A stretch of DNA of 64,000 nucleotides from Actinomycetota bacterium (GTDB lineage Bacteria > Actinomycetota > JAHEXW01 > JAGVPG01), in the NCBI GenBank assembly GCA_020052375.1, contig JAGVPG010000004.1, positions 1-64,000 on the forward strand, written 5' to 3'. Positions 54,740 to 64,000 of the stretch are shown here, piece after piece. Each line of letters begins with the position of its first letter. Position 1 is the first letter of the stretch. The notes beneath the pieces are model-generated. The model did not search any database. It saw only the letters and a list, made by a program, of their open reading frames with translations, and was not told the DNA's origin. Made by a program: the position numbers and the translations under genes.

Positions 54740-56489
54740 AGTGTTTCTTTCTGAATAGGAGCAGACAGACATCGACTACCGTAGGATCGTAGAGGACATC
54801 TTTGTTCTTTTGGATCTCCTCCAGGGCTTTCGCAATACCCAGGGCCGGCCGGTACGGGCGGTGGGAAGACATGGCCTCGACTACATCCGCAACCGCCAGG
54901 ATCCGAGCTCCTAAACAGATCTTCTTGCCTCGAGTACCTGCGGGATATCCGGAGCCGTCCATCCTTTCATGATGCTGCAGTACTATTGCGGAAATCGGAT
55001 CCGGCAGCTGAGATTTCGAAATAATATCATGGCTTACTCGACTATGGTCTTTAATGATCTCATACTCCAGATCGGTCAGTTTCGTCGGTTTGCTAAGTAT
55101 CTCCGACGGGATGGAGATCTTACCGATATCGTGCAACGAGCAAGCGATCATAATAGCTTCTATCTCATCCTCTTTAAGACCCATCTCCGCAGCTATCGCG
55201 CAAGCCAGCTGAGTTACACGCTTCTCATGGCCTGCCGTATAAGGATCCCTCAACTCTGTCATAGCAGCTACGGCGCTGATCGTTCCATTTAACGCCTTTT
55301 TCAATTGCATGTAGCTTTGTTCCATTTGTTCTTCTCTCTTATTCTGTTCGGTAATATCCTGTACGGTACCGATAGAACGAACCGGATCGCCTTTCCCGTT
55401 ATAGAAAGTCTCACACTGTTCGTGAACGAACTTTATCCGTCCGTCACGCATTAGGAGCCGGTGGTCGATTTCATAAGGGGTCTTGTTCTTGACCGAATCA
55501 GTATAAGCCTTATCAACCATAGTCCGGTCGTCAGGATGTACCGCTTGAAGAAAGGCTTCATAAGAAGCCTCGAAGGCTTTTGGTGATATCTCGAATATGC
55601 GGTAGATCTCATCGGACCATGTGAGGTGATTACTGATCAAGTCCAGCTCCCAGCTGCCGATATGCGCTAAATGCTGTGCTTCGTTCAGCTGTAACTCCCT
55701 TTTTCGTAGCGCTTCTTCGACATCACGTTGCTTCTGCTCGTTCTCATACAGCATCCGCAAGTATGTATGTTCTTTCTCGAGATTCTCAAGCCAGATATCG
55801 ATCTCACGGCCATTGAAATTACGGCTTAACATGTCTTCAGGCGGAATGTAATAGTGGTTGAAGAGGATCTGTTTCTTTCTTGCGATAAGAGGGTGCGTCA
55901 TGATGATGCTTTTGATGAGTCCGGAATCGAATTTACTCCGGTCGTACTGACAGATGGCAAGACATGGATAATTGGGAAAGAAATCCCTGTTCAGTTTCGC
56001 TTCGTATTCAATGAGTTTCTCCGATCCGGGGTGTCCTCGCAAAGCCCAGCTCATCTCGCCACTAGCGCGGAGTACGCGATATCCTTCTTTTAAGGCCTTT
56101 TTTGTTTCCGAAATGAGCAGGCGGATCATTCTATCAGGATCGAATGAACCCTCGCGTGTATACGACTCGGTCTCATGCAGGATGACAAGCTGCCCGCTCT
56201 TTTCAACACTCGTTGTATCTATCCCTTCGTTCTTAAGATAAGAACGGACCTGGTCTGCGGTATGGGCATCTACGATATAGATGCACTTTTCACCGTCGTT
56301 CAGGCCATCGATGAGGAACGGTACGATTATGTTATGCCACTCTCTGCGTGACTCATATATAAGGCAGAGGTGATCGTGCGGTTTTAGATTCTTTATTGCA
56401 TCCGAGATACCTACGCTTGAGACCGCGCGGGCTCTCTGTTCGATTGTGGACTCTTCTTGTTCCGTGGTTGTGACCGTCATTTCTGGCAC
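54726..56489 (-). CDS. MEDS-PAS-HD-GYP phosphodiesterase
   Basis: 'HDHLCLIYESRREWHNIIVPFLIDGLNDGEKCIYIV' (MEDS), PAS, 'HDIGKISIPSEIL...HHERMDGSGYP' (HD-GYP). Confidence 0.9.
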   Translation of the reverse strand: MPEMTVTTTEQEESTIEQRARAVSSVGISDAIKNLKPHDHLCLIYESRREWHNIIVPFLIDGLNDGEKCIYIVDAHTADQVRSYLKNEGIDTTSVEKSGQLVILHETESYTREGSFDPDRMIRLLISETKKALKEGYRVLRASGEMSWALRGHPGSEKLIEYEAKLNRDFFPNYPCLAICQYDRSKFDSGLIKSIIMTHPLIARKKQILFNHYYIPPEDMLSRNFNGREIDIWLENLEKEHTYLRMLYENEQKQRDVEEALRKRELQLNEAQHLAHIGSWELDLISNHLTWSDEIYRIFEISPKAFEASYEAFLQAVHPDDRTMVDKAYTDSVKNKTPYEIDHRLLMRDGRIKFVHEQCETFYNGKGDPVRSIGTVQDITEQNKREEQMEQSYMQLKKALNGTISAVAAMTELRDPYTAGHEKRVTQLACAIAAEMGLKEDEIEAIMIACSLHDIGKISIPSEILSKPTKLTDLEYEIIKDHSRVSHDIISKSQLPDPISAIVLQHHERMDGSGYPAGTRGKKICLGARILAVADVVEAMSSHRPYRPALGIAKALEEIQKNKDVLYDPTVVDVCLLLFRKKHFTLS

Positions 56490-56515
56490 CCCCGGTCGAC
56501 ATGTATATTATATCA

Positions 56516-56863
56516 CTATGTCGATTTTCCGGATCTGGTCTGAACTGGCACTTTTCTTCTTCCATCAATGAAATGATAAATAGTAAGTACAGGATGTCCT
56601 TGCAGCATGCGAGGTCCGGAGTATCTCATCACAGTCCGGATATTCTCTCTCATTTCCGGCTTATAACAGTGCACCGGACAGTTGGCGCAGGTCGTCTTGC
56701 CTTCTTGAAACGGGCATCTGTGCAAGCGGACTATAGCATAGTCAAGAAGCGCCTGACAATCTTCGCATAATCTGTCTGTAGTGTCATGGTGTCCATGGCA
56801 GAAGATGCTGATCATTACCTCGACAGTCTTTGCTTCCCTGCGCATCCGTGGCTTGTTCTCCAT
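56516..56863 (-). CDS. nitrous-oxide-stimulated-promoter family Cys-rich protein
   Basis: 'MRREAKTVEVMISIFCHGHH...LCEDCQALLDYAIVRLHRCPFQEGKTTCANCPVHCYKPEMRENI'. Confidence 0.85.
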   Translation of the reverse strand: MENKPRMRREAKTVEVMISIFCHGHHDTTDRLCEDCQALLDYAIVRLHRCPFQEGKTTCANCPVHCYKPEMRENIRTVMRYSGPRMLQGHPVLTIYHFIDGRRKVPVQTRSGKST

Positions 56864-56884
56864 GCTTTGAGTATACTCTAAGAC

Positions 56885-58093
56885 ATGTGGAAAAAAATCG
56901 GTTTAGGACTCCTAGCCGCATTATTTGTTTTGCTGGTTTTGCTGGTCGCACTGGCTTATTTTAGGGTGTGGCCGCAACTGAAGCCCGCCATCGGGCCGAT
57001 CCCTATAACTGAGAAGCTCAAGCCGACCCCGGGCAGTAAGAACTTGACGTCACTTCCCTTGATCATACCGAGAGGATTTCAGATCGAGACATTCGCGGAG
57101 GGTCTCGGACCTGCCAGGATCATGACATTCGACTCGCACGGCGTTCTTCTGGCTAGCATAACTCAAGACGGCAAGGTCGTAGCACTTCCTGATGCGAACA
57201 AGGATGGGCGGGCGGATAAAGTCATGACACTGATCGAGGGCTTGAACCTGCCGCACGGCATAGCGTTTCAAGACGAGGATCTTTACATAGCCGAGATAAA
57301 CAGAGTCCGAAAATATACGTATGTCTATTCCGGTCCTGACAATATCCAATTGATAGAGCCACAGACGGTCGTACCGGACCTACCGGAGAGCGGTATGCAT
57401 TTCACGCGGACGTTGACATTCGGTCCTGATGGGAAGATGTACATGTCGATGGGCTCGTCCGTTAATGTGGATGTCGAAGAGGATGAGCGAAGGGCGGCGA
57501 TATCGCGGTATGATCCGAACGGTTCGGGTTTCGAGCTTTTTGCGTACGGATTACGGAATTCGGTAGGTCTTGCATGGCACCCTGTCACTCATGAACTGTG
57601 GGCGACTGAAAACGGTAGAGACCTGCTGGGTGATGATATCCCGCCGGATGAAGTCAATATCATAAGAAAAGGTGGCGACTACGGTTGGCCGTATGCCTAT
57701 GGCAATAAGATAACAGACCCGGCGTTCGATGATAGTGATCACGCATCAAGGACGATACCGGCATATATTGAACTACAGGCTCACTCGGCTCCGTTAGGCC
57801 TGGCTTTCTTTGACTCCGACGCATTCGGCAAGGACTATAAGAACGATCTGTTCATCGCTTTTCACGGATCATGGAACCGCAGCGTTCCGACCGGCTATAA
57901 GGTTGTGAGGATCCATCTGACAGGAAAAAACAAAGACAAAGTCGAATCCATACAAGATTTCATAACCGGTTGGCTGGTGTCTGATGGGGCGCTTGGACGC
58001 CCGGTCGGGTTGGCAGTCGGCAGCGATGGAGCGTTATATATCTCGGATGATAAAAGCGGCCGTGTATACCGGGTTACAAAGATCAAGGAATGA
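56885..58093 (+). CDS. membrane-anchored sorbosone/PQQ-type sugar dehydrogenase
   Basis: 'GFQIETFAEGLGPARIMTF', 'FAYGLRNSVGLAWHPVTHELWATENGRDLLGDDIPPDEVN'. Confidence 0.88.
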   Translation: MWKKIGLGLLAALFVLLVLLVALAYFRVWPQLKPAIGPIPITEKLKPTPGSKNLTSLPLIIPRGFQIETFAEGLGPARIMTFDSHGVLLASITQDGKVVALPDANKDGRADKVMTLIEGLNLPHGIAFQDEDLYIAEINRVRKYTYVYSGPDNIQLIEPQTVVPDLPESGMHFTRTLTFGPDGKMYMSMGSSVNVDVEEDERRAAISRYDPNGSGFELFAYGLRNSVGLAWHPVTHELWATENGRDLLGDDIPPDEVNIIRKGGDYGWPYAYGNKITDPAFDDSDHASRTIPAYIELQAHSAPLGLAFFDSDAFGKDYKNDLFIAFHGSWNRSVPTGYKVVRIHLTGKNKDKVESIQDFITGWLVSDGALGRPVGLAVGSDGALYISDDKSGRVYRVTKIKE

Positions 58094-59563
58094 TCAGTAG
58101 ACATACCTTGGGATCTCAGTGAGGGTGATTGTAACCTTACCGTGTTCGGTCCGTTTTTCCTCCGAGTCGAAAGCTGCTATATAATCAGTCACTTCCGTTC
58201 CGCTCTGGTAGCGGGGAAGCGCGTCTATGATCTCTACTTTTTGTTCTCCTTTATCGGTTTCAACCGTAACGGTCGTATCGATCTTTTCTGTAGCAAACGA
58301 TTGATGATCGTAGACATCGATCCACCCGACGTATATATGCTTTCCGTTCTTTGAGAATCTGAAGAGATACAGGCCGAATATGTTATTTGTTTCGGCTTTG
58401 ATAGTCTCTACATGCTTGAAGTCGGCTCCTTCGAGAACCTCCGTCATCTTCTTATATGTGAAATAACCGATCTTTTTAGCGCCCTTACCCTGGTCGTAGG
58501 CAAATTCACCGTTGTATATCAGACCTGTGAAATCGAAGTAGCCCTGGTCGTGCTTGAATCCCTCCTGCAGGCCGAAGGCCATAAAGATCTTGCCGATACC
58601 ATGTGAAAGAGGATAGACGTTCCGTTTTACTAGATCCGCTGCTTGTTGCCGCTCCGATTGGTATGGAAAATCCCGCGGTTGTCTGAACCTGCTGAGCCGG
58701 AGTTGAGGGTCTCCGCTATACGTCCCCATCTCCGTTATCCAGAATGATTTCGGGTCGGGTATCTTGAGGGACTCAAGCTTCTTTATAATGTATTGGTGGA
58801 TCTCCTTTGTAAGCTGGTAGTCTCCGGATGCGTTTCCGTACCAGTGGAAGTCGAAGATGTCGAAACATCTTGTCTTTTCGCGGGCGATATCTTGAAGCAG
58901 GGGTAGATACGCGCTGTCAAAAGTGGCTTGATAATCTTCGAAGGTCTCGGGCATCCCCATCCCGGATACTCCTCCGATCAATACTGAAGCGTTCGGATTG
59001 CCTTCCTTGACCGCATCGTAAGAAAGACGCATGAACTCTCCGTAATCAGACAGGTTGGCCGTAGGTTCGTTGCCTATCTGCCAGTAGCGGACGTAAGGAT
59101 AACGCTTGACGGTTGCGATGACGAACGCGCGATATGCGTCGGGATCCAAAGGCATCCAGGAACCCGGGCGCGTGTATCCTCCTTCGCGTGGCTGGACGTC
59201 GATATTCAGAAGGATATTCAAGCCCGAGTCGCTCGCTATCCCTATGTTGTCATAATCGAATCCGCGAGCGCGGCCTGTTTGACCGGGCCCTCGCAATCGC
59301 CAGATAAACCGGTTCGGGTCACCGTTCATATATGGATCGACAAGCGACCAGAAGATATAAGGCTCGGTAGTTCCGCGTGTCCATTTTATGCCGGCATATC
59401 TCGCGTCATCGTAAGGGATGGCCGGATGAAAACCGAACGGAGAGCTCTCATATTTCTGATTATTGTCCTGGCTTACGGGATTTTGCGCACTTTCTTGAAC
59501 ACACCCGGTCATCGAGACTATTACAATGAGGAATCCTGTGATACTTCTTGATAAGAATCGCAT
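58094..59563 (-). CDS. glycoside-hydrolase-like (TIM-barrel) lipoprotein
   Basis: Lipobox 'VSMTGC'; 'YWQIGNEPTA' acid/base-like and 'FWITEMGTYSGD' motifs. Confidence 0.75.
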   Translation of the reverse strand: MRFLSRSITGFLIVIVSMTGCVQESAQNPVSQDNNQKYESSPFGFHPAIPYDDARYAGIKWTRGTTEPYIFWSLVDPYMNGDPNRFIWRLRGPGQTGRARGFDYDNIGIASDSGLNILLNIDVQPREGGYTRPGSWMPLDPDAYRAFVIATVKRYPYVRYWQIGNEPTANLSDYGEFMRLSYDAVKEGNPNASVLIGGVSGMGMPETFEDYQATFDSAYLPLLQDIAREKTRCFDIFDFHWYGNASGDYQLTKEIHQYIIKKLESLKIPDPKSFWITEMGTYSGDPQLRLSRFRQPRDFPYQSERQQAADLVKRNVYPLSHGIGKIFMAFGLQEGFKHDQGYFDFTGLIYNGEFAYDQGKGAKKIGYFTYKKMTEVLEGADFKHVETIKAETNNIFGLYLFRFSKNGKHIYVGWIDVYDHQSFATEKIDTTVTVETDKGEQKVEIIDALPRYQSGTEVTDYIAAFDSEEKRTEHGKVTITLTEIPRYVY

Positions 59564-59666
59564 TTTCGACCACCGATCTGAAACGACAGACATTATCTGT
59601 AAAGCATACTAATATCTCTGTGTTAAATGGTCTTTACGAATAGGTTAAGATCGGGTTAAAGAAAAA

Positions 59667-60164
59667 TTACTTGATGGTTGTTGTAACGGTGTTCGAACTG
59701 ACCGGCTTGGATAGACTGGTGCTCTCGACATCGACCTTGACGGGTACGGTAGCTCCGGACGGTGCATCGGGCGCGGTCACTAGTTTGAAATCGAACCAGA
59801 AAAGGTCACCCGCGTTGATCGTTCCTACTTCCCATGTCCAGATCTTCGTTGATTCGTCAAACGCCGGTTTCGATCCGCCTTCTTGTCTCATCTCGCCGGT
59901 GACACCGTTGGGATGTTGAAACTTGATCTTGACTCCTGCCAGCGGCTTCTTGCTGTTGTTCTTTATTAGCACTGTATATTTAAGTTCTTCGTTGGCGGTG
60001 GCGGTAGGTTTGTCCAGTCTGATCTCTGCCGTAAGTGCCGGCAAAGGTTTGAAACTTTTCGGCTTCGCGGTTTCTTCTTTTTTAGAGCAACCTTGTGAGA
60101 AGGCCGCAACCGCGACAAAGCTGCAAAGCACCAATATTAGAATACAGAATCTTGATGCTTTCAA
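59667..60164 (-). CDS. DUF11-like lipoprotein
   Basis: Lipobox 'FSQGC'; 'ATANEELKYTVLIKNNSKKPLAGVKIKFQHPNGVTG'. Confidence 0.75.
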   Translation of the reverse strand: MKASRFCILILVLCSFVAVAAFSQGCSKKEETAKPKSFKPLPALTAEIRLDKPTATANEELKYTVLIKNNSKKPLAGVKIKFQHPNGVTGEMRQEGGSKPAFDESTKIWTWEVGTINAGDLFWFDFKLVTAPDAPSGATVPVKVDVESTSLSKPVSSNTVTTTIK

Positions 60165-60212
60165 TGCTCGATCTCCTTTAATGACTTGCTACTAGCCGGC
60201 AGTTTATTAGTT

Positions 60213-61079
60213 TTAGAAGGGCGCACATGCCTTTTTTACTTTAGTCAGTTCTTTATTTATATCGGAAAGTCTCTTGTTTCCATCAGTTGTTAACTTGTTA
60301 CCCAATGTTCTGAGTCTTTCTAGGTCTTCCTTTAGAATAGGCAAAATTTCGTTTGCGCTCTTAAGTTGTTCATTACTTTGATCTATTTTATCTTTGTCTT
60401 GGGTCTGTAATCCCTCAATGGCAAGGCTATGAGCACCTGACGCAGTCTTCAGTAGTCTCATGAAGTCAGCATGATAAGTAACCAGTAATGGTGGTGGTTT
60501 CGACGCAGATAGAAGTTCTATGGCTTTATCTACATGCCACTTTCGGTCCCGAGCTTCAGATAATAATGTTTCAAGGTCCTGACCTGTAAAAGGCCTAACA
60601 GCCTCATTCCACTCAACTAAGACAGGTAGACAAGCGAGAACATAATCTACCATGACCTCTGACTCATCAAGAGTCTTGATTTCATAATCGGTCAGGTCAA
60701 GTAACGATTTACGTAGTGTTTTACCAGCAGTAGATGGTGGTTTCATACGTTTAATGTCTGCCTGAGCTTTGATCGTGTCAGTCCGCATAACTGCATTTCT
60801 TTTCCTATAACTAGTAAAAGCAACTCGAGACTTATTAATGCTTTCCTGATCGCTTGAAGAAACGACTCCCAATTGTTCCTCTGGCTTTAGCTGGTTACTC
60901 GATTTCACAATACTAGCAACTGATTGGTAAGTATGATCGATGTTTGTCACATACCGGCGAAGTTCCAAGCGTGGTCTAACATAGAAGAAGTCCCCGAGGA
61001 CCACAATCAATAGAATAATTCCTGTTACAAAAAGGGCTAGTATCGACCACTTACGTCTACTGGTAGACTGCATGTGCAC
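60213..61079 (-). CDS. hypothetical single-TM coiled-coil protein
   Basis: N-terminal TM helix followed by helical region; no recognised family. Confidence 0.6.
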   Translation of the reverse strand: MHMQSTSRRKWSILALFVTGIILLIVVLGDFFYVRPRLELRRYVTNIDHTYQSVASIVKSSNQLKPEEQLGVVSSSDQESINKSRVAFTSYRKRNAVMRTDTIKAQADIKRMKPPSTAGKTLRKSLLDLTDYEIKTLDESEVMVDYVLACLPVLVEWNEAVRPFTGQDLETLLSEARDRKWHVDKAIELLSASKPPPLLVTYHADFMRLLKTASGAHSLAIEGLQTQDKDKIDQSNEQLKSANEILPILKEDLERLRTLGNKLTTDGNKRLSDINKELTKVKKACAPF

Positions 61080-61238
61080 CTTTGCTGTCGTAACTTCTTG
61101 TTGAATGATAAATAATGCTTATCATATGCTAGCTATTTAGGAAATTCAAGAGTTTGAATTTGGAGTTGCCCCTTTTGTTGACACGTTCGCTTGACATAGC
61201 GGCGGCTGATGGAGGGGCTTCCAGCATTCTCACATGCT

Positions 61239-61281
61239 CTGGCGGGTCCAGTAGGACTCGAACGCTACGACAACGCGATCT
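61239..61281 (-). pseudogene. tRNA 3'-fragment relic (degenerate)
   Basis: TGGCGGGTCCAGTAGGACTCGAAC... matches the 3' end/T-arm of the intact tRNA at 61959-62035, then shares CTACGACAACGCGATCTT with the relic at 61700. Confidence 0.65.
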
Positions 61282-61285
61282 TATG

Positions 61286-61522
61286 CTATATCAGATGTCT
61301 ATTCCGGAATGATTTACCTGATGAGGTCTTCAGATATTTTTCAAACTTTATAGCCGTTATCTTGTCATTGAATGCGCCGTACCAGACTAGATCTTTAGAT
61401 TCATATCTTGAAGTAGATTTGACTTTACCCTTAACGTGTTTCTCGGTTCTCGCGTCAATGTCTTTAGTCTGACCTACATAATAGGTTTCATCGGTAAGCT
61501 TAAGGATGTATACGAAGTGCAT
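61286..61522 (-). CDS. GIY-YIG nuclease-family protein
   Basis: 'MHFVYILKLTDETYYVGQTKDIDARTEKHVKGKVKSTSRYESKDLVWYGAF'. Confidence 0.87.
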   Translation of the reverse strand: MHFVYILKLTDETYYVGQTKDIDARTEKHVKGKVKSTSRYESKDLVWYGAFNDKITAIKFEKYLKTSSGKSFRNRHLI

Positions 61523-61699
61523 ATATCGAGTATAGCAGATAGGTCTATTGTTGCCCTCCTTCGCCTGCACCAGCCTCACTTCGTTTCGGCTTCTACGGCT
61601 ACGGAGGGCATTCTTCGCCTATTCTACTAATAGAGGTGGCCTGCCATTCGTAGCCGGATAGACGAACATCGTTAGATGTGAGTCAGTGGCGGCGAAGAA

Positions 61700-61742
61700 T
61701 GGTGGGCCCAGCAGGACTCGAACACTACGACAACGCGATCTT
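61700..61742 (-). pseudogene. tRNA 3'-fragment relic
   Basis: TGGTGGGCCCAGCAGGACTCGAAC, 24/24 identical to the 3' end of the intact tRNA at 61959-61982. Confidence 0.75.
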
Positions 61743-61894
61743 TTTGGCGTCTCGCGTTTCTCAGGGGAAACCCAGGTTTCCCCTGAGAGCCGCCCATCTT
61801 CGCTAAAGCTTCGATGGGCTACACCCCATCCTAACCTAGACTGCGGGGGGATACTCCCCCCACAGAAAATGACCCCCCTGTGTCGCAGGTTCTC

Positions 61895-61960
61895 GCCTAC
61901 TAAAAACAAACACTCTCAAAGAATCTCAGCAACATTGGCAATAGAGATTCTTTGAGAGTG
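61895..61960 (-). terminator. intrinsic terminator of tRNA(CAT)
   Basis: 17-bp perfect inverted repeat CACTCTCAAAGAATCTC/GAGATTCTTTGAGAGTG; on minus strand followed by TTTGTTTTTAG. Confidence 0.85.
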
Positions 61961-62035
61961 GTGGGCCCAGCAGGACTCGAACCTGCGACACGCGGATTAT
62001 GAGTCCGCTGCTCTGACCAACTGAGCTATGGGCCC
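61959..62035 (-). tRNA. tRNA with CAT anticodon (elongator Met or Ile2), CCA encoded
   Basis: Minus strand GGGCCCA...TGGGCCC acceptor, loop CTCATAA, T-loop TTCGAGT, A73. Confidence 0.93.
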
Positions 62036-62236
62036 GTGCTAGTGAACAGTGAATAGTGAACAGTGAATAGAATCTTGTTTGGGTACGGATATATTGTATA
62101 AATACTATGGGTAGATAGCAAATCCAATCGCGAGTTTGTTTTATAAGGCCTTACCTTAGCGAAAGCCAAGAAAATGATTTAGAAATCTGTTATTATATAT
62201 AACCGGGTCAAGAAATAGGGGTTTTATAGGAGCAGA

Positions 62237-62671
62237 ATGCACGGAATCCACGGTTTCAGGAGTTTTCGCAACCTCGTCCTGGCGATCTTTCTGATCATCG
62301 GGATGGGTGCGATCTTTATAAGCGCTATGTATGCGCTAAAGCTGTTCCCAAGCCAGCGGACTATCAAGACTAAAACGATTCAGGCCGACAAACTGCCGGA
62401 TGATGTGCCTGTATATAACGGTGCTGTCCTCATCGATTTTAAAAGACAGGACGACAAATCCATCTATCAGTACAAGCTTCCTCTGGGATCGATAACGACC
62501 GCAAGGGCGTTCTATGAGACCGAGATGGCGAAGAAAGAATGGGCCGTATACGTTTCCAGCGAGAACGCTATCGGCTTTTATAAAAGCAACGGTGAGCGGC
62601 AGGTCTTTATCAATCTTGAGTATGTCAATACCAAGGTCAAGGTAACTCTCGAACTACTTAACAAGTCATAG
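62237..62671 (+). CDS. hypothetical single-TM protein
   Basis: TM helix, 'LPDDVPVYNGAVLIDFKRQDDKSIYQYKLPLGSITTARAFYETEMAKKEW'. Confidence 0.7.
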   Translation: MHGIHGFRSFRNLVLAIFLIIGMGAIFISAMYALKLFPSQRTIKTKTIQADKLPDDVPVYNGAVLIDFKRQDDKSIYQYKLPLGSITTARAFYETEMAKKEWAVYVSSENAIGFYKSNGERQVFINLEYVNTKVKVTLELLNKS

Positions 62672-62758
62672 CTTTGTTTGTGAACTTGTTAAGAGACTAA
62701 AACCACGATAAAATCTTTATTTGAATGCTCACCTAAAATCACTTGAAGGAGAAATATT

Positions 62759-63571
62759 TTGCATCTGGTCGTTTGTGTAAAACAGGTACCCGACGCCACT
62801 GAAGTCAAGGTCGATCCGGTCAAGGGTACTCTCGTCAGGCAAGGTGTCCCATCTATCGCCAATCCATACGACATGCACGCGCTCGAGATGGCCCTTCAGC
62901 TAAAGGACGAACATGGAGCCAAGATCACGGTCCTCAGCATGGGTCCGCCGCAAGCGACTGATGTTATAAAAAGATCTATCTCGATTGGCGCCGACGATGG
63001 AAGGCTTCTTTGTGATGTAGCGTTCGCCGGTTCTGATACGCTCGCGACATCTTATATACTATCGCAGGCCATCAAGGAGATCGAAAAGACAGACCCGGTC
63101 GACATAGTCTTCGCGGGCAAGATGGCCATCGACGGAGACACCGCTCAAGTAGGTCCCGGGATAGCGACACGTTTAGGATATTCACTGGTGACTTACTGTT
63201 TGGGGATCGACGGCATAGATACCGGCAGGTCTGTTATCAAAGCGCGACGACAGTTGGAAGGCGGATGCGAGGTCGTCGAGGCTGACCTACCGGTTCTCAT
63301 AACCGTTGTTAAAGAAGCGAACGAAGTCAGATACGCGTCACTTCCTGATCTCATCAAATCGATCAGGAGCGATGTGACGGTCTGGAACAAGGAATTTTTC
63401 GAGCTCGATATTCCGCAATGCGGCCTTAAGGGAAGCCCCACACAGGTCAAGAAGATATTCCCCCCGCCGCCCAAAGACGTGACACCTGAGATCATGAACA
63501 CCGGCGAGACCGGGCTTGATGAGATAGCGAATACGGTCGCAGAAGCCGTCTCCAAGGCGGGGATACTCTAA
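62759..63571 (+). CDS. etfB: electron transfer flavoprotein beta subunit
   Basis: 'VVCVKQVPDATEVKVDP', 'NPYDMHALEMALQLKDEHGAKITVLSMGPPQA', 'AGKMAIDGDTAQVGP'. Confidence 0.93.
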   Translation: MHLVVCVKQVPDATEVKVDPVKGTLVRQGVPSIANPYDMHALEMALQLKDEHGAKITVLSMGPPQATDVIKRSISIGADDGRLLCDVAFAGSDTLATSYILSQAIKEIEKTDPVDIVFAGKMAIDGDTAQVGPGIATRLGYSLVTYCLGIDGIDTGRSVIKARRQLEGGCEVVEADLPVLITVVKEANEVRYASLPDLIKSIRSDVTVWNKEFFELDIPQCGLKGSPTQVKKIFPPPPKDVTPEIMNTGETGLDEIANTVAEAVSKAGIL

Positions 63572-64000
63572 ATGAAAAAAAGCGTATGGATATTCATAGA
63601 ACAGACCGACGGCAAGTTCAACGATGTATCGTGGGAACTGTTGGGAAAAGGCCGGGAGCTTGCAACGGCGCTTGACGCCGAATTGTGCGGTGTTCTGCTT
63701 GGCCATAAAGTGATAGAGATGGCCGAAGAGCCGGTATACTACGGAGCCGATAAAGTCTTTGTCATAGACGACCCCCTGCTTGAATACTATCGGACACAGC
63801 CTTATGCGCACGGTCTTGTAGCACTGGTTAAAGAGTATAAACCGGAAGTGTTCCTGATGGGCGCGACCTATCTGGGACGCGATCTATCAGGCGCGGTGGC
63901 CACGCATCTAAAGACGGGTCTAACCGCCGACTGCACGGTTTTGAATATCGACGAGGAGACGAAACTGCTGCACCAGACGCGGCCGGCTTTCGGTGGAAAC
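63572..64000 (+). CDS. etfA: electron transfer flavoprotein alpha subunit (3' truncated)
   Basis: 'VWIFIEQTDGKFNDVSWELLGKGRELA', 'GATYLGRDLSGAVATHLKTGLTADCT'. Confidence 0.92.
   Translation, partial: MKKSVWIFIEQTDGKFNDVSWELLGKGRELATALDAELCGVLLGHKVIEMAEEPVYYGADKVFVIDDPLLEYYRTQPYAHGLVALVKEYKPEVFLMGATYLGRDLSGAVATHLKTGLTADCTVLNIDEETKLLHQTRPAFGGN

Noticed and set aside
61619-61955. 89-96 aa ORFs near the tRNA hotspot
   Set aside because: They run through tRNA relics, palindromes and a terminator; composition is not protein-like.

Overview
The 64 kb window looks like a bacterial chromosome, possibly from an actinobacterial-type lineage (inferred from whiA and a gap-pgk-tpiA-gpmI cluster with secG nearby). 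It is mostly housekeeping genes with several repeat-rich accessory patches. Main blocks: (i) a partial restriction/helicase/DUF2726/DUF3800 patch (0-5 kb); (ii) an ABC exporter, a SelC-like tRNA and selB (5.6-9.7 kb); (iii) pcrA, then a large sulfur/cysteine/methionine block: cysE, nifS, fdhD, nadA, mnmA, cysK, an Rrf2 regulator, a T-box leader, DUF39, NIL-ferredoxin, a MetE-like protein, a second cysK (9.7-22.5 kb); (iv) ligA and gatCAB (25-31.5 kb); (v) a homocitrate-synthase/aconitase-like/IDH-like cluster (32.8-36.7 kb); (vi) whiA-gap-pgk-tpiA-gpmI (37.7-43.4 kb); (vii) an accessory patch rich in tRNA relics and palindromic repeats, then tRNA-Leu and secG; (viii) signalling, surface and lipoprotein genes, a tRNA(CAT) hotspot and etfBA. 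The strongest finding is the tRNA at 7670-7761, 18 nt upstream of selB. It has a selenocysteine-tRNA-like architecture (8-bp acceptor stem, 6-bp long variable arm) but a GCA (Cys) anticodon, a U73 discriminator and a 4-bp T-stem with a bulged A. Second is a T-box whose likely Met specifier and UGGU bulge precede a non-canonical homocysteine/methionine operon. Third are several families of dispersed repeats, some inserted in frame in conserved genes and some supplying Shine-Dalgarno-like sequences. All functional names come from reading translated sequence by eye; no database search was run.
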